A stretch of 64,000 nt of DNA from JACJWR01 sp964474045 (lineage in GTDB: Bacteria; Actinomycetota; Actinomycetes; S36-B12; UBA10799). The DNA lies in the NCBI GenBank assembly GCA_964474045.1, contig CAYYRC010000002.1:124001-188000 (forward strand). Direction: 5' to 3'. Below the pieces are notes generated by a model. It saw nothing but the letters and a program-made list of their open reading frames with translations, was not told the DNA's origin and searched no databases. Of this stretch, positions 33,792 to 42,369 are shown piece after piece (position 1 is the first letter of the stretch; every line of letters begins with the position of its first letter). The translations under genes were made by a program, and so were the position numbers.

Positions 33792-34970
33792 TCACCCGCC
33801 GGAGGAGAACGCCTCCCCGGCGGCGACGTCGGCGGCTCCGGCCGCGTCGAGCGTGCGCGAGTCCAGCCACCCCTGGGGAAGCGCGACCGACCGGCCGCCC
33901 GAGGTCCGACCGCGGGGACCGTCGCCGACACCTGCCGGGAAGGGCTGGTGGGGGTCTATCTGCCCGAGCAGCTCGTCGAGCTGCTCCAGGGACGACACGT
34001 TGGCAAGTCCGAGGCGCACGTGGTGGGCTGCCCGGAATCCCTTCAGGTACCAGGCAACGTGCTTGCGGAAGTCCTTGGGCCCGCGCTCAGGGCCGAGGAG
34101 CTCCACGAGCAGGGCGGCATGGCGGCGCATGACCTCGATCACCTCGCCGGAGCCCGGGTCGGCCGGCACCGGCATGCCCCGAAAGGCGGCGGCCAGCTGG
34201 CCGAACAGCCATGGGCGCCCCAGGCAGCCGCGCCCGACCACGACTCCGGCGCAGGAGGTCTGCTCCACCATCGCCAGCGCGTCCTGAGCGGTCCAGATGT
34301 CCCCATTGCCGAGGACTGGGACTCCCGCCGACGCGAGCGCCGAAACCAAGGCGGCGATGGCGCCCCAGTCGGCGCGGCCGGCGTAGCGCTGTTGTGCCGT
34401 GCGCCCGTGCAGCGCCACCCAAGCCATCCCCGCGTCCGCGGCGATGCGCCCGGCATCCAGATATGTCAAGTGGTCGACGTCGATGCCCATCCGCATCTTC
34501 ACCGTCACCGGCGGGGGCTCCGGCAGGCCGCGCTCGGCAGCGCCCTTAGCCGCCGCCGCCACCGCGGCCGCGCAGATCGCCGCGAAGAGGTCGAGCTTCC
34601 ACGGCAGCGCGGCACCCCCGCCCTTCCGGGTGACCTTGGGCACCGGGCAGCCCATGTTGAGGTCGATGTGGTCCGCCAGGTCCTCCGCCACGACCATCTG
34701 CACGGCGGCGGCGACGGTCGACGGGTCCACACCGTAGAGCTGGAGGCTGCGCGGCTGCTCATCCGCGTCGAACTGCGCCATCCGCAGCGTCTCCGCGTTG
34801 CGCTCGACCAATGCCCGCGAGGTGACCATCTCGCAGACGTACAACCCAGCACCCTGTTCCCGGCACAGGCGGCGGAAGGCGCGGTTGGTGACGCCGGCCA
34901 TCGGTGCCAGCACGACCGGAACCGCGAGCTCGTATCGCCCCAGCCGCAACGGCGGCTGCGGGCTCAGCAC
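33792..34970 (-). CDS. dus: tRNA-dihydrouridine synthase (DusB type)
   Basis: 392 residues from GTG 34970, which overlaps the end of glyS by 7 bases; longer open frame upstream is antisense to nothing but lies over glyS and is discarded. TIM-barrel flavoenzyme motifs: VVLAPMAGVTNRAFRRLCRE, the catalytic-type Cys in DLNMGCPVPKVTRKGGG, VKMRMGIDVDH, LHGRTAQQRYAG, VLGNGDIW and VVVGRGCLGRPW for FMN binding. The family reduces uridines in the D-loop of tRNA using NADPH. The roughly 60-residue C-terminal tail past the helical domain (GPRGRTSGGRS to the end) is low-complexity and probably flexible. Translational coupling with glyS ties two tRNA functions together. Confidence 0.95.
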   Translation of the reverse strand: MLSPQPPLRLGRYELAVPVVLAPMAGVTNRAFRRLCREQGAGLYVCEMVTSRALVERNAETLRMAQFDADEQPRSLQLYGVDPSTVAAAVQMVVAEDLADHIDLNMGCPVPKVTRKGGGAALPWKLDLFAAICAAAVAAAAKGAAERGLPEPPPVTVKMRMGIDVDHLTYLDAGRIAADAGMAWVALHGRTAQQRYAGRADWGAIAALVSALASAGVPVLGNGDIWTAQDALAMVEQTSCAGVVVGRGCLGRPWLFGQLAAAFRGMPVPADPGSGEVIEVMRRHAALLVELLGPERGPKDFRKHVAWYLKGFRAAHHVRLGLANVSSLEQLDELLGQIDPHQPFPAGVGDGPRGRTSGGRSVALPQGWLDSRTLDAAGAADVAAGEAFSSGG

Positions 34971-36340
34971 GCGGGCAGGCGCAACGCCAGCCAGCCCTGC
35001 AGCGCATCCATGCCGATGCGCTCCTGCGCCATGGAGTCGCGCTCGCGCACCGTGACGGCACGGTCCTGCAGGGAGTCGAAGTCCACCGTGACGCAGAAGG
35101 GTGTGCCGATCTCGTCCTGGCGCCGGTAGCGTCGGCCGATCGCCCCCGCGTCGTCGAAGTCCACATTCCACCGCTGCCGCAGATCGGCGGCGAGGTCGCG
35201 GGCCACCGGGGACAGGTCGGCGTGCCGGCTCAGCGGCAGCACGGCGGCCTTGACGGGGGCCAGGCGCGGGTCGAAGCGCAGCACCGTACGGGTGTCAACA
35301 CCGCCCTTGGCGTTGGGCGCGGAGTCCACGTCGTAGGCGTCCAGCAGGAAGGCCAGGACGCAGCGCGTCAGGCCCGCGGCCGGTTCGATCACGTACGGCA
35401 CCCAGCGCTCGCCGGAGGCCTGGTCGAAGTAGGAGAGGTCGACCCCGGAGTGCTCGCCATGGGTGGTGAGGTCGAAATCGGTACGGTTGGCGATGCCCTC
35501 CAGCTCCGCCCACTCCGAGCCGGCGAACCTGAATCTGTACTCGATGTCGACAGTCCGCTTGGAATAGTGGCTGAGCTTCTCCTGCGGGTGCTCGAAGAAG
35601 CGCATGTTGTCGGGGTTCATGCCCAGGTCGGTATACCAGTCCCAGCGCTGCTGCAGCCAGTACTCGTGCCATTCCTCGTCGGTGCCGGGCGCGACGAAGA
35701 ACTCCATCTCCATCTGCTCGAACTCCCGGGTGCGGAAGATGAAGTTGCCAGGGGTGATCTCGTTGCGGAACGACTTGCCCACCTGGCCGATGCCGAACGG
35801 CGGCTTGCGCCGGGCCGCGGTGGCGACGTTGGCGAAGTTGACGAAGATGCCCTGGGCGGTCTCCGGGCGCAGGTAGTGCAGCGCGCCGTCATCCTCGACG
35901 GGGCCGATGGACGTGCGCAGCATGCCGTTGAAGTCGCGCGGCTCGGTGAACTGCCCGCGGGTTCCGCAGTTGGCGCAGACGACGTCGGCCAGCGTGCCCG
36001 GGCGTCCCTTCTTCTCCTCGTACTCCTCCAGCAGCTGGTCGGCGCGGAAGCGGCGGTGGCAGTTGCGGCACTCGGTCAGCGGGTCGCTGAACGCCGTGAG
36101 GTGCCCCGAGGCCTCCCAGACCTGCGGGGCGAGGATGACCGCGGAGTCCAGGCCGACCACGTCGTCCCGGCCCCGCACCACGTTCTGCCACCACTGGCGC
36201 TTGATGTTCTCCTTGAACTCCACGCCGAGTGGTCCGTAGTCCCAGGCCGAGCGGCTGCCACCGTAGATCTCGCTGGACTGGAAGACGAAACCGCGGCGCT
36301 TGCAGAGGTTGACGATGGCATCGACGCGATCAGCGCTCAC
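34964..36340 (-). CDS. glyS: Glycine-tRNA ligase, homodimeric alpha2 type
   Basis: 458 residues from GTG 36340, with GGAG about 9 bases upstream. Class II synthetase core: motif around RGFVFQSSEIYGGSRSAWDYGPLG, motif 2 FRNEITPGNFIFRTREFEQME, the Zn-binding-like CRNCHRRFRAD / CANCGTRG pair, LRPETAQGIFVNFANV, and motif 3 near PAAGLTRCVLAFLLDAYDVD with the C-terminal anticodon-binding domain (LAPVKAAVLPL). The alpha2 form with this length is the usual actinobacterial enzyme. It charges tRNA-Gly in translation. dus overlaps its 3' end; no T-box-like leader is visible upstream. Confidence 0.96.
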   Translation of the reverse strand: MSADRVDAIVNLCKRRGFVFQSSEIYGGSRSAWDYGPLGVEFKENIKRQWWQNVVRGRDDVVGLDSAVILAPQVWEASGHLTAFSDPLTECRNCHRRFRADQLLEEYEEKKGRPGTLADVVCANCGTRGQFTEPRDFNGMLRTSIGPVEDDGALHYLRPETAQGIFVNFANVATAARRKPPFGIGQVGKSFRNEITPGNFIFRTREFEQMEMEFFVAPGTDEEWHEYWLQQRWDWYTDLGMNPDNMRFFEHPQEKLSHYSKRTVDIEYRFRFAGSEWAELEGIANRTDFDLTTHGEHSGVDLSYFDQASGERWVPYVIEPAAGLTRCVLAFLLDAYDVDSAPNAKGGVDTRTVLRFDPRLAPVKAAVLPLSRHADLSPVARDLAADLRQRWNVDFDDAGAIGRRYRRQDEIGTPFCVTVDFDSLQDRAVTVRERDSMAQERIGMDALQGWLALRLPAC

Positions 36341-36433
36341 AGGGACGGCTCCAGGGATAGGGGATCGGGGGTGGGCCGGACCCCGCGGTTGCAGGCTTGG
36401 CCACTGACCGGGCCAGGATACCGAGGCGCGCCG

Positions 36434-36784
36434 CTACCGCGGCCCGGCCGTGTCGGCGTCCGGGGCGCGGTCCCCGGTCGTTGCGACCACGGCGCCGGTG
36501 TCGGGCTCCACACTCAGCCGGGCCTCGAAGGCGCTGGGCTGGTCCAAAGCAGTGGCCAGCAGTCCCACGGCGGACACCTTCACGTCGAAGGAGCTCAGCG
36601 CCCGCCGGTAGGAGCCGACGTCCCGCCAGCGAGTGACCAGGAGGTACTCGGCGCCGGTGTCCAGGTCGCGCAGGACCTCGGCCGACTCGCAGCCGGGCTG
36701 CGCAGACAGTGCCTGGATCGCCCGGGCGGCCAATTCGAGGAAGCCTGCGGCATCAAGAGGCCGGTGCCTGGTAACCACCAACAT
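36434..36784 (-). CDS. ABM-domain (antibiotic biosynthesis monooxygenase-like) protein
   Basis: 116 residues from ATG 36784, with an excellent GGAGGAGG ribosome site. A compact ferredoxin-like dimeric alpha/beta barrel of the ABM superfamily is suggested by LVVTRHRPLDAAGFLELAARAIQALSAQPGC, the RDLDTGAEYLLVTRWRDVGSYRRAL stretch and the alternating strand-helix pattern. Members include heme-degrading and quinol oxygenases, but most small stand-alone copies have no known function. No conserved catalytic residue is evident here. The C-terminal 25 residues are Asp/Thr/Ala-rich and likely disordered. It lies between glyS and the small membrane protein on the opposite strand, as a single-gene unit. 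Confidence 0.7.
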   Translation of the reverse strand: MLVVTRHRPLDAAGFLELAARAIQALSAQPGCESAEVLRDLDTGAEYLLVTRWRDVGSYRRALSSFDVKVSAVGLLATALDQPSAFEARLSVEPDTGAVVATTGDRAPDADTAGPR

Positions 36785-36894
36785 GCAACCTCCTCCTCCA
36801 GCCCGGCCGAACGACGGGTGGCGACCAGCCGGTGCCGGCCAGTTTGCCAGGGTCGTTCACCGCGCCGACCTTGGCCATGGTTCACCATTGCCCC

Positions 36895-37281
36895 ATGGCC
36901 AAGAAGAAGCGGAAGCCCCAGACACGCGCCCAGCGCGGCACGGCCCAGCAGCGCCCGCTGTCGCCGCGGCCGCAGCAGGCCCCCAAGGGACCCGCCTCAG
37001 AAGCGCGGCGCGGGCTGGAACGGCGCTCCGCCGGGCCGCTGCTGTGGCTGCACCGCCTGCCGCGCTGGCTCATCCCGGTCATCATGGGCGTCTTGCTGCT
37101 GCTGGGCCTGGCGGTGCCCGGGAACTGGGCGGGCATCTTCATCGTGATCGTGGGACTGTTCCTCGCCTGGCTGTTGGCCCTGTCCTGGCCGGTGATCACG
37201 CCGGGCTCGCGGGCGCTGCGACTCGTGGTGACGATCGTCGTGCTCGGGGCCGGGGTGGCTCGGATGTTCGGGTGGTTCTGA
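36895..37281 (+). CDS. Small basic membrane protein (DUF6703-like)
   Basis: 128 residues from ATG 36895; an upstream in-frame ATG at 36832 has no ribosome site. The N-terminus is extremely basic (AKKKRKPQTRAQRG), followed by a Pro/Gln/Arg-rich stretch, then a membrane hairpin: LIPVIMGVLLLLGLAVPGNW and GIFIVIVGLFLAWLLALSW, with VVTIVVLGAGVARMFGWF as a third span. Many actinobacteria have such a protein near glyS and the zinc operon, listed as DUF6703; that assignment is from memory. It could bind nucleic acid or ribosomes at the membrane, but nothing shows this. Confidence 0.7.
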   Translation: MAKKKRKPQTRAQRGTAQQRPLSPRPQQAPKGPASEARRGLERRSAGPLLWLHRLPRWLIPVIMGVLLLLGLAVPGNWAGIFIVIVGLFLAWLLALSWPVITPGSRALRLVVTIVVLGAGVARMFGWF

Positions 37282-37303
37282 CGCCGGCGCCGCCGCGCGT
37301 GGC

Positions 37304-37330
37304 TTGACAGCCATGTGAAAATGGTTTTCA
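37304..37330 (+). promoter_or_regulatory. Zur-box-like operator with adjacent TTGACA element
   Basis: TGAAAATGGTTTTCA (37316-37330) is a perfect palindrome (TGAAAA/TTTTCA) matching the actinobacterial Zur (FurB) box. TTGACA at 37304-37309 lies 6 bases upstream of it and is a canonical -35 hexamer, so the box covers the promoter spacer and -10 area. It sits at the start of the znuACB-zur operon and would repress it when zinc is plentiful. Confidence 0.8.
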
Positions 37331-38295
37331 TGATCGGAAATCGTGGCCACGAAGAGAGCAAGCGCCCTGCCCGCCGGCGCACCGCGGGCGCCATCGGGGC
37401 GGCGGGTGCCCTGGCGGCACTGCTGACGCTGGGCGCCTGCGGATCGTCGGGATCCGGCGGGGCGCCCGACACGTCCGCCACCGGCTCCGGCGCTGCGGCC
37501 CCCGGCCAGGTGAAGGTGGTCGCAGCCTTCTACCCGCTGGCCTACGCAGCCCAGCAGGTCGGGGGGGACGCCGTGGCGGTCACCACCCTCACCCCGCCGG
37601 GGGTGGAGCCGCACGACCTCGAGCTCACACCATCGCAAGTGGCCCAGCTCCAGGATGCGGACATCGTCCTGTACGTCCCGGGGTTCATGCCGGCGGTGGA
37701 CCAGGCCGTCGCCCAGCAGGCAGCGGGGAAGGCCGTCGATGCCAGTGCGGGCATCGCGCCGCTCACCATCGACGGCGCCGCCGACCCGCACGTGTGGCTG
37801 GATCCGGAGAACATGACGGTCATCGGCGCGAACACCGCCACTGCCATCATCAGGGCCAACTCCGCGAAGACCTCCGAGGTGCAGGCGAACACAGCGGCGT
37901 TCGACGGACGGATGGCGACGCTCAACCAGCAGTTCAGCACGTCGCTCTCGAGCTGCAAGGTCAAGGACCTGGTCGTGAGCCACGCCGCCTTCGGCTACCT
38001 GGCCCGGGCTTATGGCTTCACCCAGGTCCCCATCGCGGGCCTGTCCCCCGAGACCGAGCCCTCGCCGGCCCGCATCGCCGAGGTCTCTGACCTCGTGCGC
38101 AACGACGGCGTCACGACGGTCTACTACGAGACCCTGGTCGATCCGAAGGTTGCCGAGACTGTGGCCAAGGAGTCCGGTGCCCGCACGTCGGTGCTGGACC
38201 CCATCGAGGGGCTGACCGAGGGCAGCGACCAGACCTACCAGACGCTCATGGAGGCGAACCTCAAGGCGCTCGTCGCCGGGCAGGGCTGCGCATGA
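37330..38295 (+). CDS. znuA: Zinc ABC transporter substrate-binding lipoprotein
   Basis: 321 residues if started at ATG 37330; GTG 37315 and ATG 37321 are also in frame but lie inside the Zur box, so the true start depends on the transcription start. The signal peptide ends LGAC, a lipobox. The cluster A-I metal-binding fold has EPHDLELTP, DPHVWLDPENM, VSHAAFGYLARAYG and VYYETLVDP, which supply the three His and one acidic ligand of ZnuA-type proteins. No His-rich loop is present between the first two, so it may bind zinc tightly but without the acquisition loop. It captures zinc outside the membrane for the ZnuB-ZnuC channel encoded next. The stop overlaps znuC (ATGA). Confidence 0.9.
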   Translation: MIGNRGHEESKRPARRRTAGAIGAAGALAALLTLGACGSSGSGGAPDTSATGSGAAAPGQVKVVAAFYPLAYAAQQVGGDAVAVTTLTPPGVEPHDLELTPSQVAQLQDADIVLYVPGFMPAVDQAVAQQAAGKAVDASAGIAPLTIDGAADPHVWLDPENMTVIGANTATAIIRANSAKTSEVQANTAAFDGRMATLNQQFSTSLSSCKVKDLVVSHAAFGYLARAYGFTQVPIAGLSPETEPSPARIAEVSDLVRNDGVTTVYYETLVDPKVAETVAKESGARTSVLDPIEGLTEGSDQTYQTLMEANLKALVAGQGCA

Positions 38296-39083
38296 CCGCG
38301 GCGGTGGAGGCCCGGGGCGCCACGGTCGCCTTCGACGGCGTGACGGTGCTGGACGATATCGATCTGCGCATCGCCGCAGGCGAGTTCGTCGCCCTGCTGG
38401 GATCCAACGGTGCTGGGAAGACGACTTTGGTCAAGGCCCTGCTGGGGCTCGTGCCGCTGGCAGCGGGTTCCGTGCGATTGGACGGCGAGCCACCCGAGCG
38501 CGACCGCGACGGCGCCGTGGCGCTGGTCCCGCAGCGGCTGCCCGCGCTGGGGGCGGTGCCGATGTCGGTGGGCGAGGTCGTGGCCGCGGGCAGGGTGGGA
38601 CGGCGACCGCGGTGGCCCCGGGCGGCGGACCGCGCCGCCGTGTCCCGCGCCCTGGCCGACGTCGGGCTCACCGAGCGCCGCCGATCACGGCTGGACCACC
38701 TGTCCGGTGGCCAGCAGCGACGCGTGCTCATCGCGCGGGCGCTGGCCGGCGGTGCCCGCACGTTGTTCCTGGACGAGCCGACCGCAGGGGTCGATGCCGA
38801 GTCCCAGCGCCGCCTCGCCGATATGCTGCGCCGGCTGTCGGCCGCCGGCGCGACGATCATCCTGGTCACCCATGAGCTGGGACCGCTCGCCCCGCTCGTC
38901 ACCCGCATGATCGTGCTCGCCGCCGGCCGCGTGGCCTACGACGGTCCCACGCCGCCGGCGGCCTACCTGCACGACCATGTGCACCACCACGACGAGCCCT
39001 TCCGGACCGGCGCCGGCCCGCTGCTCGTCGACGGTCCGGAGGTTCCGGGCGACCTCGGCGGGGTGGTGGGCCTCGATGGTTGA
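38292..39083 (+). CDS. znuC: Zinc ABC transporter ATPase
   Basis: 263 residues from ATG 38292, coupled to znuA by a 4-base overlap. Walker A GSNGAGKTT, Q-loop VALVPQRLPA, signature LSGGQQRR, Walker B TLFLDEPTAGVD and switch His VTHEL are all intact. A short tail carries HDHVHHHDE, a His cluster that could sense or buffer zinc, then a Gly/Asp/Val-rich end. ZnuC powers import through ZnuB from the ZnuA-bound state. Its stop overlaps znuB by 8 bases. Confidence 0.94.
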   Translation: MTAAVEARGATVAFDGVTVLDDIDLRIAAGEFVALLGSNGAGKTTLVKALLGLVPLAAGSVRLDGEPPERDRDGAVALVPQRLPALGAVPMSVGEVVAAGRVGRRPRWPRAADRAAVSRALADVGLTERRRSRLDHLSGGQQRRVLIARALAGGARTLFLDEPTAGVDAESQRRLADMLRRLSAAGATIILVTHELGPLAPLVTRMIVLAAGRVAYDGPTPPAAYLHDHVHHHDEPFRTGAGPLLVDGPEVPGDLGGVVGLDG

Positions 39084-39906
39084 CCTGCTCAGCTATGACT
39101 TCATGCAGCGGGCGCTGGTGTCGGCGATCGTCGTCGGCCTAGTCGCCCCCCTCATCGGGGTCTTCCTCGTGCAGCGCCGCCTGGCGCTGCTGGGCGACGG
39201 CATGGGCCACGTCGCGCTGACCGGGGTGGGCCTGGCCTTCCTGCTGGGCACGGCGCCGCTGCCGACTGCGATGGTCACCGCGGTCGCCGGTGCTTTCCTG
39301 ATCGAGTTCATCCGCCACCGCAGCCGCACGGCGGGCGACGTCGCCCTCGCCCTGCTGTTCTACGGCGGCATTGCCGGCGGGGTGCTGTTCGCCTCACTGG
39401 CGGGCGCCAAGAGCGCCGCGTCGCTAACTTCCTACCTGTTCGGGTCGTTGACGACCGTGTCGTCCGCGGACCTCGTCGCCCTCGTCGTGCTCGGCATCGC
39501 GGTAGTGGTCGTGGTCGCCCTGTTCGGGCGGCAGCTGTTCGCCGTGGCGATCGACTCCGAGGTCGCTGCGGTGCAGGGCATCCGGGTCCAGGCCATGGGG
39601 ACGTTGACGGCCGTGCTGGCGGCCGTGACCGTGGTCGTGGGCATGCGGGTCGTGGGCCTGTTGCTCGTCAGCGCCATCATGATCGTCCCGGTTGCCGCAG
39701 CGCAGCAGGTCACCCCCAGCTTCACCACCACCATGGCGCTGGCGTCGCTGCTGGGCGTGGCGTCCGCGGTCGGCGGGCTGGTCTTCTCGTTCGGGGTGGA
39801 TGTGCCGCCGGGGCCCGCCATCGTCGTGCTGGCGCTGTTGATCTTCGTCGTCCTGGCGGTGTCGGCCACTGCGCTGCGCCGGCGCACGGGCGGGAGGCGC
39901 GCGTGA
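39076..39906 (+). CDS. znuB: Zinc ABC transporter permease
   Basis: 276 residues from ATG 39076, overlapping the end of znuC. About eight hydrophobic segments in the order of ABC-3 family permeases: LVSAIVVGLVAPLIGVFLVQRRLALLGDGMGHV at the N-terminus is the family signature, followed by GAKSAASLTSYLFGSLTTVS, AVAIDSEVAAVQGIRV (coupling loop) and MRVVGLLLVSAIMIVPVAAAQQV. It forms the membrane channel of the zinc importer with ZnuC. The stop overlaps zur (GTGA). Confidence 0.94.
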   Translation: MVDLLSYDFMQRALVSAIVVGLVAPLIGVFLVQRRLALLGDGMGHVALTGVGLAFLLGTAPLPTAMVTAVAGAFLIEFIRHRSRTAGDVALALLFYGGIAGGVLFASLAGAKSAASLTSYLFGSLTTVSSADLVALVVLGIAVVVVVALFGRQLFAVAIDSEVAAVQGIRVQAMGTLTAVLAAVTVVVGMRVVGLLLVSAIMIVPVAAAQQVTPSFTTTMALASLLGVASAVGGLVFSFGVDVPPGPAIVVLALLIFVVLAVSATALRRRTGGRRA

Positions 39907-40385
39907 TTCCCGGAGCGCAGCGAGCCAGCTCCGAGGCAGCCGCGGGCGCCCTGCAGCGCGCGGGCCTGCGCCCCACCCGACAGCGCAGCGCGGTGCTGAC
40001 GGCCCTCAACGCCGCCGATGACTTCCGAACCGTCGGCCAGTGGCACGAGGCCATCCGGCGGCGCGGCGACAACGTCGGACTCACCACCGTCTACCGCACG
40101 CTGTCCGCGCTGGCCGACGCGGAGCTGCTCGACTCGGTGGTGGACGAGGCCGGCGAGGTCCGCTACCGGCGCTGCGGCGGCGCCCACCACCACCATCTGA
40201 TCTGCCGCTCGTGCGGGGCGACGCAGGAGCTCGCAGCGCCCGACGTGGAGCGATGGGCCGCCGGCGTCGCCGCCGAGCACGGCTACACCGACATCTCGCA
40301 CACGGTCGAGGTCTTCGGGATCTGCGGAGCGTGCGGCGGCGCGGCGCCCGCGCCCGCGGCCGCGCCCGCGGACGGTCGGCTATGA
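39903..40385 (+). CDS. zur: Zinc-responsive Fur-family repressor
   Basis: 160 residues from GTG 39903, coupled to znuB. The winged-helix DNA-binding part is TRQRSAVLTALNAADDFRTVGQ and VGLTTVYRTLSALADAELLD. The metal and dimerisation part has HHHHLICRSCG and ICGACGG, whose two Cys-x2-Cys pairs form the structural zinc site, with the His cluster at the regulatory site. The C-terminus ends in a short Ala/Pro run. Being inside the zinc importer operon and preceded by a Zur box at 37316, it most likely represses its own operon, closing a feedback loop. The stop overlaps a flippase gene. Confidence 0.92.
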   Translation: MIPGAQRASSEAAAGALQRAGLRPTRQRSAVLTALNAADDFRTVGQWHEAIRRRGDNVGLTTVYRTLSALADAELLDSVVDEAGEVRYRRCGGAHHHHLICRSCGATQELAAPDVERWAAGVAAEHGYTDISHTVEVFGICGACGGAAPAPAAAPADGRL

Positions 40386-41689
40386 GCAGCGCGCCCTCCG
40401 AGGAGTTCGACCTCGGCGCGGAAGACTCCGAGCGGCCCACAGGCGCCGGCGGCGGCCCCGGCCGCGGAGGTCTTCTGCGCGGCTCGGCGATCATCGCCGC
40501 CGCCCTCGGTTTCACCCAGCTGCTGGCCTATGTGCTGAGCGTGACCGCGGCCAAGACCCTGCCACCGGATGCGTTCGGCTCCTTCGGCGCCCTGCTCAAC
40601 CTCGTCCTCATCGGGACCGTGCTGGCCTTCGGTCTGCAGGCCGTGGTGGCACGGCTCGTCGTCACCACCCCGGACGCGCAGTCGGACCACCTGGGAACCC
40701 GCGTGCTGGGCTTCTCCTTCCGCATCGCCGCGATCGTCGGGGCCATCCTGCTGGCGCTGTCGCCGGCGATTGCGCTGGCGCTGCGCCAGCCCAGCGTGTG
40801 GCCGGTCGTGTTCGCCGTACTCATGCTGCCGCCGCTGACGATCGCCGGCTGCGAGTTCGGGCTCGCGCAGGGTCATGAGCGGCACGGCAGACTCGCCGCC
40901 CTGCTGCTGATCAACGGGGTGCTGCGCTACGCCTTCGGGATGGCCGGCCTGCTCGGTTTCGGGTCGGTGGTGGCGACCTACGCCGCCATGTGCCTGGGGA
41001 CCTGGGTGGGCGCAGCGGTCGGCCTGCTGCTCGTCCGTCCGATGGCCGGCGGCACGCCGCTGGCGGTTCCCGGGCTGCGGTCCCAGGTGCTGCATGCCAG
41101 CCATGCGCTGCTGGCGCTCTACGTGGCCACCAGCATCGACGTGCTGCTGGCGCGGTTCTGGCTGCCGGGGGCGGAGTCCGGCGTGTATGCGGTGGGGGCG
41201 CTGGTGAGCAAGGTGGCATTCTGGCTGCCGTCCTTCGTCGCGGTCGTCACCTTCCCCCGGATGGCCGACGAGCGGCGCGGGCAGACGACGGTCAAGGCGG
41301 CTGCGGCAGTCGCCGGGATCGGCGCCATCATCGTGCTGGGGCTGGCACTCCTGCCTGACCTGGTGCTCGGCCTTGTCGCCGGGCCCGGCTATGACGCCCT
41401 CGGGCCGTACCTGTGGCTGTTCGGGCTCATCGGCTCCGCCTTCTCGCTGGCGCAGTTCCTGCTGTACTCCCGCATCGCGGTGGACGATCGCAGCGCCGTC
41501 GTGGCCTTGTGGATCTCGGCGGCGCTCATCGTGGCAGGCGTCGCGGTCTGGCACGGCTCCTTCGCGGCGGTGGCCGCGGTCGTGGCCGCGGTGGCCGTCG
41601 CCCTGGCACTGGTGGGGGTGCTCGACCTCGTCCGGGACAACCGCAGGGAGCGGCTGGCCGGGAACCCCGAGGGCCTCGCTCAGAGGTAG
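40382..41689 (+). CDS. Polysaccharide flippase (MATE/Wzx-like membrane protein)
   Basis: 435 residues from ATG 40382, overlapping the zur stop by 4 bases. An acidic, Gly-rich head (about 30 residues) precedes twelve or so hydrophobic segments, starting LLRGSAIIAAALGFTQLLAYVLSVTAAKTLPPDAFGSFGALLNLVLIGTV, a pattern of lipid-linked oligosaccharide flippases (Wzx/MviN-like). VYAVGALVSKVAFWLPSFVAVVTFPRMADERR is the usual mid-protein MATE segment. It would flip a lipid-linked glycan across the membrane. Its coupling to the zinc operon is unusual because its work has no clear link to zinc; co-regulation by Zur is possible. It converges with the TIGR03943 gene by 10 bases at the 3' end. Confidence 0.82.
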   Translation: MSSAPSEEFDLGAEDSERPTGAGGGPGRGGLLRGSAIIAAALGFTQLLAYVLSVTAAKTLPPDAFGSFGALLNLVLIGTVLAFGLQAVVARLVVTTPDAQSDHLGTRVLGFSFRIAAIVGAILLALSPAIALALRQPSVWPVVFAVLMLPPLTIAGCEFGLAQGHERHGRLAALLLINGVLRYAFGMAGLLGFGSVVATYAAMCLGTWVGAAVGLLLVRPMAGGTPLAVPGLRSQVLHASHALLALYVATSIDVLLARFWLPGAESGVYAVGALVSKVAFWLPSFVAVVTFPRMADERRGQTTVKAAAAVAGIGAIIVLGLALLPDLVLGLVAGPGYDALGPYLWLFGLIGSAFSLAQFLLYSRIAVDDRSAVVALWISAALIVAGVAVWHGSFAAVAAVVAAVAVALALVGVLDLVRDNRRERLAGNPEGLAQR

Positions 41690-42369
41690 GGGTTGGCCGG
41701 CACCGGGATCTGCTGCACGTCGGCGGCCTGCACCCAGGGCACGGCGCTGGTGCTCTGCGTCCCGCCGCCCGGGACGTAGCTCCCGGTCAGCTGGACCCAG
41801 GTGTTGGCGGGCAGGTCAGGCACCGACCCGCCGACCGGCTTGACCTTCGTGGGAACAGCATCCGCGGCGCAGCACGACACCGACATCCGCGTCAGGATCC
41901 AGCCCCCCGCGGGGTCGGGCGTGACGAACCCGACCAGCTGCACATCGCGGCCGCGCAACGTGCTGCCGTCGTCCCAGACCGCCCGGATCGCGTACTCGTC
42001 GAGCCCGATGGCAACCGGGTCGCCCGCGGGCAGCGGCGGCGGGCCCGGCCTGCCGGCTGGTGGCGCGGCCACCATCGAGGTCTCCCGCGCGGCGCTGTAG
42101 GCGCCGAGCGGGCCCGGCGCGATCAGGAACACCGCGAGCACCGGCAACAGCAGCAGCCAGGCCGACCGCGGGGCGTGCACATCCCGCGAGCGGTTGCGCA
42201 GCACGTCGACGAGGGCCAGCAGGCCGAGCAGCAACAGCACCCCGGCCGTTGCGAGCAGATAGGGCCTGGAGGACTCCTGCACGTAGTTCAGGTAGGAGCC
42301 GCCGACGGTGATCCGCAACAGCGCCCCGCCAACGATCAACAGCAGGACCGCGGGGACCTCGCGACCCAT
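41680..42369 (-). CDS. TIGR03943/DUF1980 family membrane protein
   Basis: 229 residues from ATG 42369, one base overlapping the upstream permease stop (TGATG). Two N-terminal membrane spans (AVLLLIVGGALLRITV and YLLATAGVLLLLGLLALVDVL) and a third (WLLLLPVLAVFLIAPGPLG) are followed by an extracytoplasmic beta-rich domain with RGRDVQLVGFVTPDP and the conserved VSCCAADAVP motif, whose paired Cys are the family hallmark. The family is almost always next to a DUF318-type permease, as here. The partners are thought to move or ligate metal-like cargo, but the substrate is unproven. The gene converges with the zinc-operon flippase at 41689. Confidence 0.82.
   Translation of the reverse strand: MGREVPAVLLLIVGGALLRITVGGSYLNYVQESSRPYLLATAGVLLLLGLLALVDVLRNRSRDVHAPRSAWLLLLPVLAVFLIAPGPLGAYSAARETSMVAAPPAGRPGPPPLPAGDPVAIGLDEYAIRAVWDDGSTLRGRDVQLVGFVTPDPAGGWILTRMSVSCCAADAVPTKVKPVGGSVPDLPANTWVQLTGSYVPGGGTQSTSAVPWVQAADVQQIPVPANPYL

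Noticed and set aside
36341..36433. T-box-like leader upstream of glyS
   Set aside because: No specifier loop or antiterminator structure is visible in this short interval.
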